Below, in pieces: positions 33,530 through 43,639 of a stretch of DNA of 64,000 bases. Made by a program: the position numbers and the translations under genes. The notes beneath the pieces are model-generated. The model saw only the letters and a list, made by a program, of their open reading frames with translations, was not told where the DNA came from and ran no database searches. Source of the stretch: an uncultured Poribacteria bacterium (lineage in GTDB: Bacteria > Poribacteria > WGA-4E > WGA-3G); contig OX639992.1 in assembly GCA_951828515.1 (NCBI GenBank), positions 2,520,217-2,584,216 on the forward strand, written 5' to 3'. Each line of letters begins with the position of its first letter. The stretch's first letter is position 1.

Positions 33530-36500
33530 ATGCACGATGTAACTTGCAAGCCGATACACAAAAGTCGAGATCGACGTGATAGTGGAAGTTATCCTCCCAC
33601 CCGATTCCCAATCCGCTCCGGTTTGGCGAATTTTCTCTTTTTTCAGATTTTTATTTCTCTGGTCATCTTAGCGATGCCTACGACCCTTTGGGCGGATCTC
33701 GTCAGTCTGACAGTTGATTCAGGCGGGGATACCGTTTTCAGAGGCGGCGTAGATAGGTTGCGTATTATTTTTACGGTTGATGATAGTGACGACGAGGATC
33801 CGTATATCGTTGAAGTGGGAGATTTCACCGGAGGTGACAATCCAAGATTCGACAGTCGGGGTGTCATCGATCGAGGAACTGTGTCGGCAGATGAGACGGT
33901 GAATGTGTTTTGGGATGGCACCATTGATGGCGCAAAACTTCCAGACGGGACCTATACGATCCGTGTTACTGTTGATGAAGACGAAGCGGATGCTTTGAGA
34001 GCAACAGCGACTTTAGATTCGAGCGCGCCGCGTGTTTCCGGGGTTTTTGCAAACGATCCGAATGAAAATGTGCCGATTACCGATGGCAGTTTTATCAAGG
34101 TTCCACTCCGTTCAATTGTGGTAACAGGTGCAGATGACGGTGGGGCAGATAACGCGAGCGAGCTTGATCTCGCCAACAGGCGAAACACTGTTTTTCTGAG
34201 AAATGCCCAGCAGGCTGTAGTGCAGGGGACCCTTAATTACGAGGGAACCGCCCTCACCTTTACTTTAGTAGATCCCTTAGACATCCCTTCTGAAAATGGA
34301 ACGTATACCCTTATTCTTATCTTAATAGATAAAGCCGGGAATGTGGTCCAAAGTCTGAGAGAATTTACCTTTGATAACGTCGAACCCCGCTTGAGAAGAG
34401 TCTCCACCAACAGGGGCGGACTCATTCCAGGTGGTGGTGTGAGCCAACGCCTCAATTATGTTGAAGCGGTACTCACGGATAACCTCGAAGACGGTATCGA
34501 TCTCTTTGCATCTACCATCTATCTTAATCGCATCGGAACTGATGGGTCTACGAGAATACCGGGAGAAAAAGTAGAGGATCCTGAAAATAACAAGATCCGG
34601 TGGGAACTCTTCACCCCCTTATTAGGCAGAGACGCTTCCGACGATGGTGAATATACCATTGAGGTCACCGCCGTTGATAAAGCGGGTAACCGAGCTGCTG
34701 TGCCGGTTGAGATATCGTTTCGCTACGATAACCGGGCCCCGAGCCCCGTGTCAGTAAGCCCTATGGGCAGCACCGAAGAATTTACTCCCTTTCCCAATAC
34801 CAATTATTACAATTCCCCCATCACCGGATTTGTCGTTGACTTTGGTGATACGGAAACGGACGTGGACCTTGCCGGCAGGCGGCAATCAACGCAGATTGTG
34901 TTTGGGACTCCGAAAGAATCTGGGGAGGGTGTGAATGTCCTTGAAGGACAAGTCGTCACAGATACCGATAATGGAACATTAACTTACATCCTAAATCAGC
35001 CGATCATCAGTCGGGATGGCACCCAAGATGGACACTATCTACTCAACCTTCAAGCAACAGATACCGCCGGCAATACCAAGATTTACGATTACCAGATTGT
35101 CTACGATACGCAGCCACCAACACTTGTTTCTACAACGCCAGCCTCCAACGAGACCGTCTCAGCGTTATCACAGGTTGAAGTCAAACTCGATGAGAAAACC
35201 AGCGGCATCAATTTCGTTCAGAGCAACGACTTTCAACTCTGGAAAGGGAGAGCGACAGATGTTCTCCAAGACGAGCCGCCTGAAGCAAGAGCGGTACCTG
35301 TGAATATCACGAGTAACGGCATGGATACAGTTACGCTGACCCTCTTGAAACCGATTGCTTTGGACGGTTCAGATGATGGTACCTACACAATTAAAGTCAC
35401 TCCCACCGACCGCGCGGGCAATATAGGTGGGGCTGCCGTGCGCGAGTTCTACCTCGTCAGTCAGAAACATGAACCTGAAGTCCACTTGACGCTCCCCGAA
35501 ATGACAACCGTCAACACTTTACCGACGATAGCCGTGGAACTCGTGGGTTATGTCGGCGCGGGCATCGATATCGATGCCTCAACGGTGACCCTCAAAAACC
35601 CGCAAGGTACGCTCGTGCCACAGGAAGCCCTCGAACGCAATATAGAAGGGATTTCCAACCCCGATTCCTTGACATGGACTCCCACCACACGCGTCGCCCG
35701 AGATGGGAGCGAAGACGGTCAATACATCGTGACTGCCATGTTTGTAGACTTTACAGACAGACAATTCACGCAGGAATTCCCGATCGTTTTAGATACACAA
35801 ATTCCCGCGCTCGTTTCTACTGCGCCAGCCGCGAATGAAATTGTCTCCAGTCTATCGCAGATTGAGGTCAAACTCAGCGAGTTAACGAGTGGCATCGATT
35901 TCCTTCAGAGTACCTTCCAACTCACTCACGGTGATGCGGAGGTTCCTGTAAATATCACAAGTAACGGCACGGATACAGTCACCCTGACACTCGCGAAACC
36001 GATTGCGTTAGATGGTTCGGACGATGGTACCTACGCAATTAAAATAGCACCTATTGACCGTGCGGGCAACACGGGGGTCCCTGTTGTGCGGGAGTTTTAT
36101 CTCGTCAGCCAGAAGCACGAACCTGAAGTCCGATTGGTGACGCCTGAAACGTCAGTCGTCAACGGTTTACCGACGGTTGTTGTTGAACTGGTTGATTATG
36201 TCGGTGCGGGTATTGATTTTGATGGATCGACAGTGACCCTCAGAAACTCCCAAGGTGTTCTGGTTCCAGAAGAAGACCTCGAACACGACGAAGCAAGCAA
36301 CCAGTTAACGTGGACGACTGAAGTGTCTGTTCCACGCGATGGAAGTATAGATGGTGAATACACCATAACGGCGACGTTTGTAGACTTTACAAGCAGGCAA
36401 TTTACACAGGAATTTACATTCGTTTTAGATACCCGATTTCCTACGGTTAAAGATGTCCAAGTGGCAACAGGGTCCCAAACACCTCTTATTGAAGATCGCA

Positions 36501-39500
36501 CTGTATATATTACCGAACCCATTGTTCAGGTGACCGTTGTGTTTGATGAGACATCTAACGATGTTGATTTTGAAGCAACCCTCATATCACTGATGGGATC
36601 GGATGGAGCCAGTATTTCTATCACCAAAGTTAATGATGGGCAGACCGTTTTGACGGTCAGTTCCGATGCGTTGACCGAAGACGGTGAATACGTTCTCACG
36701 ATTACACCGCGAGATCGGGCAGGCAACGAAGGTGGTATCATCTATCGTAAATTCATTTACGACACGGAAGAACCTCAAATCACTGCGCCGACACCCTTAG
36801 TGTTCAACCAACGACCTGTTACTTATCTTGGTAGGGCTTTAAGTCAATTTCAGTTTGCGTTTACTGTTGCGGATGTGGGTCCAGCTGGTCTGTATTTGGA
36901 AGAACAAGCCATTGAGATAATGGATGCCTCTGGTGCGAATATTCCGGTCGCTGTGACGTATGACGAGTTAACAAGCCAAATCTATTTGGCACTTCCCGCC
37001 TCGTTTCCTCGAGATGGAAGTGCGGACGGTGAATACACAGCAAAAATATCACTCGTCGACAAAGCAGGAAATCGTTCGGATTCGGAATATACCGTCGTCT
37101 ATGACTCCAAAGCACCTGAATTAGGTTCGGTTATGGTGAATACCGAAACACCGGTGGAACTTGTCCCGAATCGGATTGCCGAGATTGTGGAATCCATAAA
37201 CAGTATCACCATCCAATTTGAAGAAGCAACGTACATTAATTTTGCCAATACCCAGATTACGTTGATGGGACCTGAATCAACCAATGCAGAAGGTGCGTCT
37301 ACAACACCCACAATCCCCCTCACACTGGAAGATGATGGTGTATCTCAGATGACCCTCAGTTTCTTGGATTTGGAACAGATCGGTTCGTATACCTTATCTA
37401 TCACACCACAAGATGTAGCGGGTAATACCGCAGCGGGTGCCATTGATTATAGATTCATTTTGGAGATACCACTGCCGCGTGTCGGTTCTGTTGTGATTGG
37501 AGGGATAGAAACAGAGACGAGTAGTGATGTCGTTTATGTCAACGCAAGCAATACGGTTATTGGAGCGTTCCTCCTTGATCCGACGGAGACAGGCTTATCC
37601 TTTGGGAGTGAAGGATCGGATATCACTGTGGTGGATTCTGCTGACGCAGTCGTCCCTGGTGGAATAGGTTCTGATGGAGAAAACCTGATCGTTTGGGAAC
37701 CGATAACCCTTACCTCAGATGGAACCACGGATGGAAGATACAGCGTATACATCACACCCGTTGATAAAGCTGGACGACAGGGAAGTACGGTGTATCGTGA
37801 GTTTATTTACGACACACAAGAGCCAGAGATAATAGCGGCTGCTCCAATGGATTTGAGTCAGCCCGTTTCCTATATCAGCCAGAGTTTAACACAATTCAGT
37901 TTCACTATCGCGGATATCGGTCCCGCAGACCTCGAATTGTCGGATCAGAAAGTCACGCTTCGAGATGCTGTAGGGGCAGGTCTTGTGCCTGCCCAACTCA
38001 CTAACGATACTGAAAACCAGCTCTTCCTCACATTGGACCAACCCTTACCGCTTGATGGGAGTATGGATGGCGAATACACGCTCCTTATTGAATTGGCGGA
38101 TAAGGCGAGAAATCCATATACAGTCGAACACTTGATTGTCTACGATACTCAAGCACCCACATTGGTGAGTACAGTACCAGCCGATGGTGCTTTACTTACA
38201 GAGGATGTTACAGAGATACAAGTGAAACTCAACGATGAGGGCGGTAGTGGTATTGATTGGGCGGTGACTACGGTAACATTGATTGATCCGAATGGTGCTG
38301 AAATATCAGGTGAACTCGTTAGCGATGGCGAAGCGGCGTTAACCCTCACTACCAGTCAACTTATTGAAGATGGTCGATATATTATCCGTGTGCAAGCTGT
38401 TGACCGAGCAGGCAATGGAGACGCTACCGACTTTAGACAGAGTTTTATCTTGTCAAGACGCTTACCTGCCATCGTTTCAACAGAACCCATTACAGCACCC
38501 GCGGATGAAGCGTTTATGAATGAGGAGCTTGAGCTGATAGAAGTAACGCTTGAAACGGATGACGAAAATCATCTGTCAACACTTCGATTACTAAATCCAG
38601 CCACTCAGGTGGTCGCGGGACAACTGGAACGGGCAAATGATCGGTTAATCTATAACCTCGTACGTCCACTCGCTACTGATGGCTCCGAAGATGGTGTTTA
38701 TACCATTGAGTTCACCCCTATTAGTGCTTCTGGACGGAGCGGTGAAGTTCAACGATTAACCTTCACCTACGACACACAGGCACCCGAAATTGAGCCTGAC
38801 GAGGCGATTAGCCTTGTTGTTGCAGAACCTGAGGTGAATAATTCCCTGACAGAGATTCATGTCAATCTTACCGATGAAACGTCCGGAATCGATTGGAAAA
38901 ACCTTGATGAGAAATGGTTAACTTTTGAACGCCTCTCACCGAATCCAGCTAAAATTTCGGGACGGGTATCTGACGATGGAGAGGACAATCTTACTTTTCG
39001 GCTTACTGTGCCACTCGCAGACAACGGTTCCGCAGATGGTGAATATCGAATCACCCTTAACCCCAAAGATCGGGCAGGTAACGACGATGAGCCGTATGAA
39101 AAGGTCTTTGTCTACGATACCAGTCCGCCGATGATTGACGCAACCACGTTACTTATCAATGACGCACCCCTTCTTGTTGACATCAATGCCGAAAATTATC
39201 CGACAGCCGTTTCGACAACGGGTGGCGTTGTCATACAAGCAAATATCTTTGACACGGGGTTAGGGGTCAACTTGGCGCAATCGAAGATTATTGTAACGAG
39301 CCCCGATGGATCGGACATCTCAGGCAGTACTCAGCAAAACGGCGTGGACACTCTCATTTTCAAATCCGATGGACTTAGAATCCAAGGTGTTTATAACGTC
39401 ACGGTTGTGAGCATCGGGAATGACTCCGAACTGCTCGGATTCGCACCAACGGATTCGCTGACGACTGAATTTCTGTATGAAACGACCGTGCCGACTGCCG

Positions 39501-40174
39501 CTATAACGAGTGATGGGGGTGAAACCGAACTCACCGATAAGGCATTGCCATTAGAAGGCACAGCCTCCGACCCAAGTGGCACACAGCGGCTCGGTGAAGG
39601 TGAAATTCAAGTCCCGGCATCTGGTGTGTGGCTCGTTGAGATCGTCGGCATTGGACCCGACAAACAATCCATAGATCCTGTTGCTGCTGTTGATGATAGC
39701 GATGCAGAACAGGAACCGTGGAGTGTTTGGTCCATTGACTATCTGCCGACACGTTCCGGTGAGTATGACTTGGATGTCCGGGTCACTGACAATGCCGGAA
39801 ACTACGAGGTTTATGACATTGGTGAGTATACTATGTCTGTGTCTCTCACCTTCCGAGGCACGACCTTTGGATGGCCAAACCCGCTCCGACTTTCAAAACG
39901 GGATGTTGCCTTCTTCTCCTTTGATGTCAATGTGCCACGCGGAGAGACGATTGAACTCACACTGAGTATCTACGATTGGAGTGGTGACATGGTACTCTCC
40001 GAAACGTATCCCGATGTTGTATCAGGGCAGCGCAATGATCAGTTGGTGAAATGGAATTTAGAGAATCAAGCGGGCACCCCTGTCGCACGAGGACTCTATG
40101 TCTTCCGATTGGAAGCTGTCAATGTGGCCGGAAATCACGCGAACGTTGTCGGCAAAGTGCTGGTCGTGGAATAG
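33530..40174 (+). CDS. Giant secreted protein of repeated Ig-like modules
   Basis: About 2215 residues from the ATG at 33530 (an earlier ATG at 33389 lies in a repeat). A signal peptide (FLFFQIFISLVILAMPTTLW) is followed by roughly 18 Ig-like modules of ~110 residues. Most end with a motif such as DGSDDGTYTIKVTPTDRAGN followed by a strand and YDTQPP. Two neighbouring pairs (35100-35780 and 35790-36430) are recent tandem copies. The C-terminal ~75 residues (LSIYDWSGDMVL, WNLENQAGTPVARGLYVFRL) resemble the FlgD/type-IX sorting-domain fold. Probably a surface or extracellular adhesin or structural protein. The PorV-like gene next door may serve its export. Many Asp residues suggest calcium binding. 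Confidence 0.9.
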   Translation: MHDVTCKPIHKSRDRRDSGSYPPTRFPIRSGLANFLFFQIFISLVILAMPTTLWADLVSLTVDSGGDTVFRGGVDRLRIIFTVDDSDDEDPYIVEVGDFTGGDNPRFDSRGVIDRGTVSADETVNVFWDGTIDGAKLPDGTYTIRVTVDEDEADALRATATLDSSAPRVSGVFANDPNENVPITDGSFIKVPLRSIVVTGADDGGADNASELDLANRRNTVFLRNAQQAVVQGTLNYEGTALTFTLVDPLDIPSENGTYTLILILIDKAGNVVQSLREFTFDNVEPRLRRVSTNRGGLIPGGGVSQRLNYVEAVLTDNLEDGIDLFASTIYLNRIGTDGSTRIPGEKVEDPENNKIRWELFTPLLGRDASDDGEYTIEVTAVDKAGNRAAVPVEISFRYDNRAPSPVSVSPMGSTEEFTPFPNTNYYNSPITGFVVDFGDTETDVDLAGRRQSTQIVFGTPKESGEGVNVLEGQVVTDTDNGTLTYILNQPIISRDGTQDGHYLLNLQATDTAGNTKIYDYQIVYDTQPPTLVSTTPASNETVSALSQVEVKLDEKTSGINFVQSNDFQLWKGRATDVLQDEPPEARAVPVNITSNGMDTVTLTLLKPIALDGSDDGTYTIKVTPTDRAGNIGGAAVREFYLVSQKHEPEVHLTLPEMTTVNTLPTIAVELVGYVGAGIDIDASTVTLKNPQGTLVPQEALERNIEGISNPDSLTWTPTTRVARDGSEDGQYIVTAMFVDFTDRQFTQEFPIVLDTQIPALVSTAPAANEIVSSLSQIEVKLSELTSGIDFLQSTFQLTHGDAEVPVNITSNGTDTVTLTLAKPIALDGSDDGTYAIKIAPIDRAGNTGVPVVREFYLVSQKHEPEVRLVTPETSVVNGLPTVVVELVDYVGAGIDFDGSTVTLRNSQGVLVPEEDLEHDEASNQLTWTTEVSVPRDGSIDGEYTITATFVDFTSRQFTQEFTFVLDTRFPTVKDVQVATGSQTPLIEDRTVYITEPIVQVTVVFDETSNDVDFEATLISLMGSDGASISITKVNDGQTVLTVSSDALTEDGEYVLTITPRDRAGNEGGIIYRKFIYDTEEPQITAPTPLVFNQRPVTYLGRALSQFQFAFTVADVGPAGLYLEEQAIEIMDASGANIPVAVTYDELTSQIYLALPASFPRDGSADGEYTAKISLVDKAGNRSDSEYTVVYDSKAPELGSVMVNTETPVELVPNRIAEIVESINSITIQFEEATYINFANTQITLMGPESTNAEGASTTPTIPLTLEDDGVSQMTLSFLDLEQIGSYTLSITPQDVAGNTAAGAIDYRFILEIPLPRVGSVVIGGIETETSSDVVYVNASNTVIGAFLLDPTETGLSFGSEGSDITVVDSADAVVPGGIGSDGENLIVWEPITLTSDGTTDGRYSVYITPVDKAGRQGSTVYREFIYDTQEPEIIAAAPMDLSQPVSYISQSLTQFSFTIADIGPADLELSDQKVTLRDAVGAGLVPAQLTNDTENQLFLTLDQPLPLDGSMDGEYTLLIELADKARNPYTVEHLIVYDTQAPTLVSTVPADGALLTEDVTEIQVKLNDEGGSGIDWAVTTVTLIDPNGAEISGELVSDGEAALTLTTSQLIEDGRYIIRVQAVDRAGNGDATDFRQSFILSRRLPAIVSTEPITAPADEAFMNEELELIEVTLETDDENHLSTLRLLNPATQVVAGQLERANDRLIYNLVRPLATDGSEDGVYTIEFTPISASGRSGEVQRLTFTYDTQAPEIEPDEAISLVVAEPEVNNSLTEIHVNLTDETSGIDWKNLDEKWLTFERLSPNPAKISGRVSDDGEDNLTFRLTVPLADNGSADGEYRITLNPKDRAGNDDEPYEKVFVYDTSPPMIDATTLLINDAPLLVDINAENYPTAVSTTGGVVIQANIFDTGLGVNLAQSKIIVTSPDGSDISGSTQQNGVDTLIFKSDGLRIQGVYNVTVVSIGNDSELLGFAPTDSLTTEFLYETTVPTAAITSDGGETELTDKALPLEGTASDPSGTQRLGEGEIQVPASGVWLVEIVGIGPDKQSIDPVAAVDDSDAEQEPWSVWSIDYLPTRSGEYDLDVRVTDNAGNYEVYDIGEYTMSVSLTFRGTTFGWPNPLRLSKRDVAFFSFDVNVPRGETIELTLSIYDWSGDMVLSETYPDVVSGQRNDQLVKWNLENQAGTPVARGLYVFRLEAVNVAGNHANVVGKVLVVE

Positions 40175-40198
40175 TTTTAACTATCTACGTGTGCCTTT

Positions 40199-40230
40199 GG
40201 TGTATATATAATTGTGGATTTTACTATAAA
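40199..40230. repeat. Partial MITE (right end)
   Basis: GGTGTATATATAATTGTGGA then TTTTACTATAAA resembles the right end of the MITE at 5069-5187. No left end found. Confidence 0.5.
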
Positions 40231-40267
40231 AGAATGGATACTCTACCAGGAGACCATAATAAAAAAA

Positions 40268-41341
40268 ATGGAAATAAACTGCTCACCTTTAAGAAACTTG
40301 TATAGGATGATCGGAAACCTACCTGTAATCAAATGGAGGGGTTTTTGCTTGGGTGTTCCTTTAGTCCATGGGACCATAATTAAAAAAATCGCAATAGTGC
40401 TTCTCATAGTAACCGCTGTCGTCCCAAGCGCACAGGCAGTTAGTATCCACGATGGAGCGGGAACAGCCGGTGCCGCTTTCCTAAAAATTGAAGGTGGAAG
40501 TCGGCCCGTTGGAATGGGTGGTGCCTTCGCTGGACTTGCTAATGACGTTAACACTATCTTTTGGAATCCAGCAGGACTAACGGCTGTCCATGATCAGGAA
40601 CTGACCGCAATGCAACACTTCTCATTCGCGGACATTAACAATCAAACCATCGGATACGCACAGCGGATAGACCGGCTCGTCTGGGGTGCGAGTTTCCTTG
40701 GAAGTTTTACAGAAATTGAACGCCGACAAGGACCAACGGAAGACCCGGATAGTACTGTGACAGTCGGAGGTTTCGCTACAGGGTTGTCCGTCGCCTACCC
40801 ACTTGGCACAGCGATGTCAGTTGGTGGTACAGCAAAGGTAATTTCACAACAATTGGACATTCAGAATGCCTATGGTGTCGCGGCAGATGTCGGGGTGATC
40901 TTGCGTTTGCTTGACAATCACCTTGGAATCGGGGTTGCTGTCCAGAATGCTGGGGTCTTAGATGGTGGGGAAAATCTGCCGATGGCACTCCGCGCAGGAC
41001 TGGCTTATAGAACGTGGAAACAACCGGCGGCAGAAGCGGACGAAACAATGCCTCCCAGTGAAGTGTGGGCATTCGTTGCGGATGCCAACCTTCCCCTCAT
41101 TGATGCAAATCCGAGTTTTCATATCGGGGCAGAACGGTGGTTTTATGAGAGCATTGCTGCGCGTATCGGATACCGGATTGGGATGAACGAGAATCCCAGC
41201 GATGGGTTAGCACTCGGTATCGGTGTGCGACGCAGTGGTGAAGATGCGTTAGCAAACATTGACTTCCAGTTTGACTACGCTTTCGTACCCGACGCTTATG
41301 TCGGCAATGCGCATCGGGTCTCTATCATCACACGATTTTAA
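40268..41341 (+). CDS. PorV/PorQ-like outer-membrane beta-barrel protein
   Basis: About 357 residues. After a signal peptide (KKIAIVLLIVTAVVPSAQA) comes GTAGAAFLKI, then SRPVGMGGAFAGLANDVNTI and FWNPAGLTA, the hallmark of the PorV/PorQ/UPF0164 family of FadL-like barrels. It ends in a strand closing ITRF. PorV takes part in type IX secretion in Bacteroidetes. Start at 40268 (AGGAG upstream) is the most plausible; 20-25 codons between it and the signal core derive from a dispersed element (40321-40395). It lies 93 nt after the giant Ig-like gene. Confidence 0.88.
   Translation: MEINCSPLRNLYRMIGNLPVIKWRGFCLGVPLVHGTIIKKIAIVLLIVTAVVPSAQAVSIHDGAGTAGAAFLKIEGGSRPVGMGGAFAGLANDVNTIFWNPAGLTAVHDQELTAMQHFSFADINNQTIGYAQRIDRLVWGASFLGSFTEIERRQGPTEDPDSTVTVGGFATGLSVAYPLGTAMSVGGTAKVISQQLDIQNAYGVAADVGVILRLLDNHLGIGVAVQNAGVLDGGENLPMALRAGLAYRTWKQPAAEADETMPPSEVWAFVADANLPLIDANPSFHIGAERWFYESIAARIGYRIGMNENPSDGLALGIGVRRSGEDALANIDFQFDYAFVPDAYVGNAHRVSIITRF
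40321..40395 (+). repeat. Variant dispersed leader element inside coding N-terminus
   Basis: CCTGTAATCAAATGGAGGGG resembles the 5' box of the element at 3001, followed by TTTTTGCTTGGGTGTT (as at 7785 and 27710) and CCATAATTAAAAAAA in place of the RBS box. It is translated in frame ahead of the signal-peptide core. Confidence 0.5.
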
Positions 41342-41432
41342 TGGCTTTCGGCTGTCGGCTATCAGCCATCGGTCACAAGAGATTTTGATTCACCTCTTAA
41401 CTGACAGCCGACGGCTGATGGCTGACGGCTAA
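41342..41432. repeat. Heptad-type repeat between convergent genes
   Basis: GGCTGTCGGCTATCAGCC on the left and GACAGCCGACGGCTGATGGC on the right can pair, with a loop containing CACCTCTTAA. It fills the whole gap between two convergent stops and could act as a bidirectional terminator. Confidence 0.7.
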
Positions 41433-42560
41433 TTACACACTCGCTTCAAGCATTCGCTTGATAGGCGTGCGCGCTTTGTCAATAATTTCAGGACTCAATG
41501 TAACCTCGTATTCACCGAGGTCCGCATTCTGATCGATCGCTTCCAGAATGTTCGCTATTTTCCCCAAACTTACCTGCGCCATGTGTGAGCATCGGACCGA
41601 GCAGGCTGTCCAGAACTGAACTTCTGGAAACTCCTGTGCCAGATTTGAGGTTAATTCACACTCCGAAGCAACGAAAGCGCGTTCAAGTTGGTTCGCTGCA
41701 ACGCGTTCCCCTATGTCCTTCATAATTTGACTCGTACTGCCGTAAAAATCTGCTTCCTGTAAAACATTTGGACGGCATTCCCAGTGCGCGTATAATTTGC
41801 GACGAGGATGACCTTTCGGGATTTCAAACGATTCGCGGATCCCGAGAAGATCATCAAGTGTGAACCTTTCATGAACTTCACAGACGGCGCCGCGCGCTGT
41901 GTTGTCTTTGCCGGGGTAGACGACATTTTTTTCGCCCTTCAATTCTTCTTCTAAATTCTGGGCAAAGAAGATGTCGGGCACAAAGATCACAGTATCCCCT
42001 GGCATTGTTTTCGCGATGTGTGCCGCATTTGCCGACGTACAGCAGATATCCGATTCTGCTTTCGCGTCGGCGTAACTATTGACGTAAATCATCACTGGCG
42101 CACCTGGATACAAAGCTTTCAACTCTTTGACATCCTCGGCACCGAAGTTATCGGCGAGTGAGCATCCTGCTGTTTTATCTGCGACCAGCACTGTTTTGCT
42201 CGGATTCAAAATTTTCGCTGTTTCTGCCATGAATGGGACGCCGTTAAAGATGAGATAAGGTGCTTCTGTGTTTGCAGCGTACATGCTCAGCCCGAGCGAA
42301 TCACCCTGTTCCTCTTTTTCAGAAAGTCCAAAAACCAGTGGCTCCATGTAGTTGTGACCGAGCATCACGACGTTGTGCTTCTGTTTCAGGGCCCGTATCT
42401 TGTGGATCGTCTTTGCATGGGCTTCTATATCGAGAAACGTTAAACTTGGATGGTGACGGTTGTACAATTCTTGTTTAACGTCCTCAAGACTCAATTCTGT
42501 CGTACAATTCGGTGCATCTGTTGTGTCGGGAGTTTCTCCCTTAGAATGCATGACAGTCAT
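41433..42560 (-). CDS. nadA: Quinolinate synthase A
   Basis: 375 residues. NadA condenses iminoaspartate and dihydroxyacetone phosphate to quinolinate with a [4Fe-4S] cluster, the first NAD ring-forming step. Visible motifs: LGHNYMEP, DSLGLSMYA, GVPFMAETAKIL, the cluster cysteines in DICCTSANA, HWECRPNV and ACSVRCSHM, and GRYV-type C-terminal helices. No nadB or nadC lies nearby. The C-terminal Cys motif differs from the commonest form but keeps a Cys in the right place. Cytosolic. Confidence 0.93.
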   Translation of the reverse strand: MTVMHSKGETPDTTDAPNCTTELSLEDVKQELYNRHHPSLTFLDIEAHAKTIHKIRALKQKHNVVMLGHNYMEPLVFGLSEKEEQGDSLGLSMYAANTEAPYLIFNGVPFMAETAKILNPSKTVLVADKTAGCSLADNFGAEDVKELKALYPGAPVMIYVNSYADAKAESDICCTSANAAHIAKTMPGDTVIFVPDIFFAQNLEEELKGEKNVVYPGKDNTARGAVCEVHERFTLDDLLGIRESFEIPKGHPRRKLYAHWECRPNVLQEADFYGSTSQIMKDIGERVAANQLERAFVASECELTSNLAQEFPEVQFWTACSVRCSHMAQVSLGKIANILEAIDQNADLGEYEVTLSPEIIDKARTPIKRMLEASV

Positions 42561-42632
42561 TTTTACACGCTCCGAGTAGATCGCTAATTAAGTTTTTAAT
42601 TGATTGCTCCTGGGCTGCTTTCCACTATAGGA

Positions 42633-42692
42633 GGGGTTTGTAACCCCGATTCTTCCGACTGAGATTGAAAATTTGTACAGGTTTTCAATCTC
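42633..42692. repeat. Two hairpins between divergent genes
   Basis: GGGGTT/AACCCC (42633-42647), then GAGATTGAAAA/TTTTCAATCTC with 11-bp perfect arms (42661-42692). Located upstream of nadA (minus) and the 42794 gene (plus). They may be dispersed hairpins or leader structures; no known riboswitch is recognised. Confidence 0.5.
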
Positions 42693-42793
42693 CTCGATAT
42701 GGGCTGGCAATCTGTACCCTAAGTAGCGACTCTTTTTTAATCGTTCCAATTAGGATACACGCAAAATGTTTTTTTGTCAAGGTTAACGCACCT

Positions 42794-43639
42794 ATGAAAA
42801 ATTTATGTCAAATTTTCTGTAGAAAAACAAAAAAAATATGTGCTTTTGTGCTTATTCTATGCCTAATTTCGGGATTAACACCAACTGCGGAGGGTATTTC
42901 GGTCAAATTAAGAGGGAAAATAGCCTTGGGAGGGATTCTTTCGGGGTTAGCGTATACGACGTATGCGCTTGTAACGCGCGACAAGCGGGCAACGGAGAAG
43001 TTAAAACTTCACCTCGGCCCGCCTGATCGTGTTGTCCAGTTTGAACGTGGCTTTGATCGATGGCGCATCGGCTATTACAAAGAACAGTGCTATCTGTTTC
43101 GCAATAACCTGCTTATAAAAACTGGACCCTGCGCCAATCTGATTTTCAAGCTTACCTTGCGGAGTAACGACATGCGTTTGGACTTTGACGTGCGTTCCTT
43201 AAATCTGAAGAAATACCCTATCAAAAACCCTGCACGGGTGTTGCAGGCTACTCTCTTGGGTAAACTTAAACCTGTAGCCCGTAATGTAATGGAGGGCGGT
43301 TCTACGGAGAAGTACTTCATCCATCAAACCGACCTGACCGAACCGCAAGGTAAGCTTAAAAGTCCATTTCTTATTGATACGCCTGTTTCAGGGAGCCCCA
43401 AGTGGTTGCGGCTTTACCTTTCGCGTCCACAGCGAGTCCCTCAACCTGTATCTTCCTATCTTTATCGGTTGGAAGACGAACGTTTGCTTGATCCGCAGCT
43501 GTTGCTTTCACGTTGGTCGTCACGAAAATTGCGTCCAGCATCGTGGCATCTTCCCGCACTCCGATACGTAGGAGCGTTTCACCGGCTTTATCAAACTTCC
43601 ATTCCCGGTCGAAGGTTCCACCATCTAACCAGTGATTGA
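42794..43639 (+). CDS. Hypothetical exported protein extended by a repeat and antisense overlap
   Basis: Start at 42794, where MKNLCQIF...KKICAFVLILCLISGLTPTA is a signal peptide; the frame to 42665 adds an unlikely leader. The middle part (KLHLGPPDRVVQFERGFDRW, RIGYYKEQCYLFRNNLLIKT) looks genuine but is not assigned. From about residue 162 on, the frame passes through a copy of the dispersed element (43277-43361) and then 269 bp of the opposite-strand gene ending at 43371. The native stop was probably lost when the element inserted, so the last ~120 residues are likely non-native. Confidence 0.6.
   Translation: MKNLCQIFCRKTKKICAFVLILCLISGLTPTAEGISVKLRGKIALGGILSGLAYTTYALVTRDKRATEKLKLHLGPPDRVVQFERGFDRWRIGYYKEQCYLFRNNLLIKTGPCANLIFKLTLRSNDMRLDFDVRSLNLKKYPIKNPARVLQATLLGKLKPVARNVMEGGSTEKYFIHQTDLTEPQGKLKSPFLIDTPVSGSPKWLRLYLSRPQRVPQPVSSYLYRLEDERLLDPQLLLSRWSSRKLRPASWHLPALRYVGAFHRLYQTSIPGRRFHHLTSD
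43277..43361 (+). repeat. Dispersed hairpin + RBS-box element, copy 3
   Basis: GCCC (43277-43280), 13-nt loop GTAATGTAATGGA, GGGC (43294-43297). The 3' box is CCGCAAGGTAAGCTTAAAA (43343-43361). It is translated as ARNVMEGG...EPQGKLK inside the 42794 frame. Confidence 0.85.
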
